From contig DFWO01000017.1 in assembly GCA_002380945.1 (NCBI GenBank), positions 1-7,479 of the forward strand: a stretch of 7,479 bases of DNA. The letters are read 5' to 3'. This document shows, piece by piece, positions 5,038 to 7,479 of this stretch; position 1 is the stretch's first letter, and each line of letters begins with the position of its first letter. The position numbers and the translations under genes are program-made. The stretch is from Methylococcaceae bacterium UBA4132 (GTDB taxonomy: Bacteria; Pseudomonadota; Gammaproteobacteria; Methylococcales; Methylomonadaceae). The notes beneath the pieces were generated by a model. The model did not search any database, was not told the origin of the DNA, and was given only the letters and a program-made list of their open reading frames with translations.

Positions 5038-5972
5038 AACAGAGCTAGGGCTTCTAAACATTGACGGTAATGCGCGGAACCACAATCTGGCGGTAGTTTT
5101 ACCGTGGGTAAAACTAAACCGTAACGAATATCTGCTCGTTCGGCATCAACCACCCAGCGACATAATTGACTTAGGCGTTGTTCGGTATCGTGTCCTATAG
5201 CATCGTCATAATGTAGCCAGACTTCGGCGGAATTTTTCGCACCACTGTATTGTTTGCTGTATAAACCTTGCCCTTTAGCAAAGGCTTTCCAATGGATATG
5301 TTTGATGGAATCGCCCGCCTGATATTCTTGTAAACCGTAAAAATCATCTGTGCCTTTATGGCTTAGCCCTTGTTCGCTGTCGGCGGAGGGGGAATCAGGG
5401 AAGGGCAGTTCTAATGGCGATGGCTTAGGATAAACAAGAGTTTGGCTATTAAAACGCAACGGCGACCACGCATAAAATAAACCTAAGGGATAAGTGCTGA
5501 ACACAGTCACAGTACCTACACTGTGCCATCCGCGTTTTTGCGTGAGCGAATATAGGGTTTGGGTGGTTTTACTGTACGGCTTAAGGGTAAAACTTTGTGG
5601 CTTGGTGAGTTTAATTTGACAATGTGGGCGTTCATTGGCATTAGGGTTATGAATATGAATATCAAAACCAGCCGCTTCACCTGCAAAGACGGCTTGAGTT
5701 TGCCCTGCTTGTACCACTAAGCCTGCTAAGGATTTGAAGGTGTGCAAAATGGTGATAAAAAACACACTGGCAATTAAAAACGTCAGTAAATAGGTAAGGT
5801 TGTTATTATAAACAAAGGCAATTAGTAACAGTATCACCATCAATAACAGCATTGCCCAGCCGCGTTGGGTGGGTAAAATAAAAATTCGCCGATGTGTTAG
5901 GATAATCGCGTCATCCACAGGTTTTTCACCTGTGATAAATCGGCTGAGTTGAAAGCGTTGTTTTAGATTCAA
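5034..5972 (-). CDS. DUF58 domain protein, partner of MoxR
   Basis: The 312-residue product has two adjacent membrane helices near the N-terminus (about 38-55 and 57-76), a beta-rich middle (about 85-185) and the DUF58 signature at about 207-240: GTDDFYGLQEYQAGDSIKHI, then HWKAFAKGQGLYSKQ. The family's biochemical function is unknown; it recurs beside MoxR ATPases and transglutaminase membrane proteins and is thought to be part of the same envelope machinery. The start is a TTG at 5972-5970 overlapping the moxR stop as TTGA. The next in-frame ATG is Met41, inside the first helix, so the TTG is needed to keep the basic N-terminal segment (HRRIFILPTQRGW, typical of the family). The end overlaps tgpA by four bases. 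The C-terminus (YRQCLEALALL) is of normal form, so the gene is complete. Confidence 0.9.
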   Translation of the reverse strand: MNLKQRFQLSRFITGEKPVDDAIILTHRRIFILPTQRGWAMLLLMVILLLIAFVYNNNLTYLLTFLIASVFFITILHTFKSLAGLVVQAGQTQAVFAGEAAGFDIHIHNPNANERPHCQIKLTKPQSFTLKPYSKTTQTLYSLTQKRGWHSVGTVTVFSTYPLGLFYAWSPLRFNSQTLVYPKPSPLELPFPDSPSADSEQGLSHKGTDDFYGLQEYQAGDSIKHIHWKAFAKGQGLYSKQYSGAKNSAEVWLHYDDAIGHDTEQRLSQLCRWVVDAERADIRYGLVLPTVKLPPDCGSAHYRQCLEALALL

Positions 5973-6874
5973 AGGGCTGGCACTTTATCAAGTATGGGAG
6001 CAACAATGGCTTCTGAATTAGTATGACCTGAGCGCAAACGATGCCCTGCTACCGCTGGCAACACGGCTTGTATATCTTCGGGAATCACAGCATCTCGTTG
6101 ATCTAAAAACGCCCATGCTTTTGCTGCATTCAGTAAAGCTAAACCCGCTCTCGGCGATAGTCCACAATGATATTCTGGTGATTCACGGGTGAAGTTAATA
6201 ATGGCTTGGCAGTAATCGAGCAAGGCATTGGCTGTGTGAACTTGAGTCACTAAATTCTGCATTTGCTGTAGCTGTTCAGGGGGTAGTTGTACGGGTAATG
6301 ATTCAATCAAGCTATGGCGGTTTTGCCCTGTCAGTAAGGCTCTTTCTGCTTTAGGGTCGGGATAGCCTAACTCAATGCGCATTAAAAACCGATCCAACTG
6401 TGATTCTGGCAACGGAAACGTGCCGATTTGATGAGAAGGATTTTGTGTGGCAATGACAAAAAACGGTTTAGGCAACGGATAGGTTTTGCCTTCAATCGTC
6501 ACTTGGTATTCTTCCATCGCTTCTAACAAGGCACTTTGGGCTTTAGGTGTGGCGCGGTTAATTTCATCGGCTAGAATCATTTGATTAAATACTGGACCAG
6601 GATGAAAGGTGAATTCATGGCTTTTACCATCAAACACCGATGAGCCTAAAATATCAGCAGGTAGAATGTCGCTGGTAAATTGAATACGCTGATAATGTAA
6701 TCCGAGTAGCTTTGCTAAGGTATGTGCTAGGGTGGTTTTACCTACGCCAGGTATATCTTCAATCAGTAAATGCCCACGCGCTAGCAAACAGCAAACAGCT
6801 AGACGAATTTTATGTTCTTTACCCAGAATAATTTGATTAGCTGAATCGAGTAGTTGTTGTGTATATTTTTGCAT
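5969..6874 (-). CDS. moxR: MoxR-family AAA+ ATPase
   Basis: The 301-residue product is a complete MoxR AAA+ ATPase, a cytoplasmic chaperone-like enzyme. In order it shows GVGKTT (Walker A, 43-48, with Lys46), RIQFTSDILPADILG (63-77, MoxR-typical), FTFHPGPVF (88-96), MILADEINR (Walker B, 99-107, with Asp103 and Glu104), ATQNP (sensor 1, Asn145), PLPESQLDRF (154-163, with the Arg finger candidate Arg162) and LSPRAGLALL (239-248, with the sensor 2 Arg242). A C-terminal helical lid follows. It is the first gene of a three-gene - strand unit with DUF58 and tgpA, the usual arrangement. The ATG at 6874 has no obvious Shine-Dalgarno sequence. The upstream gap is shared with a divergent zinc-finger gene. 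The symbol names the family; the founding MoxR works in methanol dehydrogenase maturation, and nothing here implies that role. Confidence 0.92.
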   Translation of the reverse strand: MQKYTQQLLDSANQIILGKEHKIRLAVCCLLARGHLLIEDIPGVGKTTLAHTLAKLLGLHYQRIQFTSDILPADILGSSVFDGKSHEFTFHPGPVFNQMILADEINRATPKAQSALLEAMEEYQVTIEGKTYPLPKPFFVIATQNPSHQIGTFPLPESQLDRFLMRIELGYPDPKAERALLTGQNRHSLIESLPVQLPPEQLQQMQNLVTQVHTANALLDYCQAIINFTRESPEYHCGLSPRAGLALLNAAKAWAFLDQRDAVIPEDIQAVLPAVAGHRLRSGHTNSEAIVAPILDKVPAL

Positions 6875-6971
6875 AGTGTGGTGGTAGGATGCAGGGTTAT
6901 AAAGGCATCGCCTTGTGTGAGCGGTAGTATAGAGGAATATCTCTCGTTATTAGTAAATAGTAGGAATGATT
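6875..6971. promoter_or_regulatory. Divergent intergenic region between moxR and the DksA-like gene
   Basis: These 97 bases must contain the promoters for both directions if both genes start here. For the + strand a weak TTGTGT (6913-6918) lies about 16 bases before GAATAT (6935-6940). For the - strand TATAAC (about 6900-6895) could be a -10 box without a good -35. None is close to consensus, so I do not claim exact sites. AGAG and CTCT flank GAATAT at 6931-6944, a very short dyad. Confidence 0.3.
6962..6965 (+). promoter_or_regulatory. Ribosome binding site deciding the start of the DksA-like gene
   Basis: AGGA directly abuts an ATG at 6966 but lies six bases before the in-frame ATG at 6972. 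The spacing favours 6972, giving a protein that begins MSNFEEV. Confidence 0.65.
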
Positions 6972-7310
6972 ATGAGCAACTTTGAAGAAGTTAAGGTAAT
7001 ACTGTATGAAATGCTGGAAGACCTTGATGAACGACTCGCTAAAATTACCGATGATGTCAGACATACGGATGAACCCGTCGAAAAAGATTTTTCAGAACAA
7101 GTGACACAAAATGAAAATAATGAGGTTCAGGATTTTTTAGGTAATTCTGCCAGAACAGAAATAGATATGATTAAACAAGCTCTATCCAGAATAGAAAAAG
7201 GTGAATACGGGACTTGTCAGGTATGCGGTGAACCCATCAATGTCGAACGCTTGAAGGTTATCCCTTATTCTAATATGTGCGTTAAATGTGCGAGTGTTGC
7301 CTCTCATTAA
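6972..7310 (+). CDS. TraR/DksA family zinc-finger regulator
   Basis: The 112-residue product from ATG 6972 has an N-terminal helical half, a probable coiled-coil hairpin and a C-terminal four-cysteine zinc finger: C82 and C85 in CQVCGEPI, then C103 and C106 in MCVKCAS, all intact. The family inserts its coiled coil into the secondary channel of RNA polymerase and alters initiation, often with ppGpp. Counting back from the first zinc Cys, the tip residues Asp71, Asp74 and Ala76 of E. coli DksA align with Asp39, Glu42 and Val44 in DFSEQV; short relatives usually read DFAEQA here. At 112 residues it is shorter than DksA (about 150), which has a longer N-terminus, so it is a DksA-like paralogue rather than DksA itself. 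It stands alone: divergent from moxR and followed by a terminator hairpin. Confidence 0.88.
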   Translation: MSNFEEVKVILYEMLEDLDERLAKITDDVRHTDEPVEKDFSEQVTQNENNEVQDFLGNSARTEIDMIKQALSRIEKGEYGTCQVCGEPINVERLKVIPYSNMCVKCASVASH

Positions 7311-7322
7311 GGCTTATGATTT

Positions 7323-7348
7323 GGAGTCAAAAATCTTTTTTTGACTCC
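7323..7348. terminator. Intrinsic terminator hairpin between convergent genes
   Basis: GGAGTCAAAAA (7323-7333) pairs perfectly with 7338-7348 over 11 bases around a TCTT loop. TTT follows on the + strand; on the - strand the hairpin is followed by AAATCAT. It begins 13 bases after the stop of the DksA-like gene and 15 bases beyond the stop of the opposing gene, so it probably serves the + gene and perhaps both. The U tail is short, but the A-rich left arm gives a T-rich right arm. Confidence 0.75.
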
Positions 7349-7362
7349 TTTAATACAGTGTT

Positions 7363-7479
7363 TTACGCTGTTTTCTCTGCTGCCATCATGAGTTCTAAGC
7401 CATGTTTGTAACATTGACTGGCACTGTCTTTATCACCTTGTTCAAACATCAAATCACCGAGTAGTTGATAGGCTTGAGC
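7363..7479 (-). CDS. C-terminal end of a TPR-like protein, cut by the window edge
   Basis: Read on the - strand from the window edge, 38 codons lead to a TAA at 7365-7363. The peptide contains AYQLLGDLMFEQGDKDSA and CYKHGLELM, which has the spacing of a tetratricopeptide helix pair (an LG-L turn, GD, then A-CY--GL). The frame is too short to stand out as an open frame alone, but the pattern is clear. HemY, the TPR membrane protein of the haem locus, ends in comparable repeats, yet so do many TPR proteins, and too little is visible to choose. Most of the gene lies beyond the right edge. Confidence 0.65.
   Translation of the reverse strand, partial: AQAYQLLGDLMFEQGDKDSASQCYKHGLELMMAAEKTA

Noticed and set aside
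5038..5085. 16-residue extension at the start of TgpA
   Set aside because: It lies entirely within DUF58; the ATG at 5037 gives the common ATGA junction and a normal first membrane helix.
1..7479. CRISPR arrays, tRNA or rRNA genes, transposase genes, toxin-antitoxin pairs
   Set aside because: I looked for direct repeats with regular spacing, cloverleaf-like segments and mobile-element proteins and saw none. The only repeats are the short palindromic elements listed.

Overview
The window looks like part of a gammaproteobacterial chromosome of moderate to low GC. The Tat proteins, HisE and the MoxR/DUF58/TgpA set are all of gammaproteobacterial type; TatC in particular reads very close to the enterobacterial protein. 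Several families of short palindromic repeats sit between genes. I associate that habit with sulfur-oxidising Thiotrichales (Beggiatoa/Thiothrix-like) or Methylococcales, but that is an impression and not proof.

Layout. Bases 75-770 hold a very AT-rich, decayed gene for a small membrane protein, readable only by changing frame three times. Bases 771-974 are non-coding and contain a hairpin and a large imperfect inverted repeat. On the + strand then come hisE (975-1292), a cluster of three palindromes (1289-1372), tatA (1411-1632), tatB (1638-1967), tatC (1954-2736) and a small lipoprotein gene (2815-3012). A second copy of the interspersed repeat lies at 3043-3080, at the convergent junction. 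On the - strand, in transcription order, are moxR (6874-5969), a DUF58 gene (5972-5034) and a tgpA-like transglutaminase gene (5037-3067), joined by 4-base stop/start overlaps. Divergent from moxR is a TraR/DksA-type zinc-finger gene (6972-7310, +). It ends at a hairpin terminator (7323-7348) facing the 3' end of a - strand TPR-like gene cut by the window edge (7363-7479).

How the genes work together. TatA, TatB and TatC form the twin-arginine translocase, which exports folded proteins across the inner membrane. HisE catalyses an early step of histidine synthesis and is a common neighbour of tatABC in beta- and gammaproteobacteria, so the linkage is ancestral rather than functional. MoxR (AAA+ ATPase), DUF58 and TgpA (membrane protein with a transglutaminase domain facing the periplasm) are a recurrent trio in which the ATPase is thought to act as a chaperone for envelope-associated partners. 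The zinc-finger protein belongs to the family that binds the RNA polymerase secondary channel.

I see no evidence of a new multi-gene system. The most unusual parts are the multiply frameshifted gene at the left edge, the palindrome families (including an adjacent inverted pair with compensatory differences), a repeat that supplies the end of tgpA, a lysine at the normally polar site in the TatA helix, and a valine at the functional tip of the DksA-like protein.
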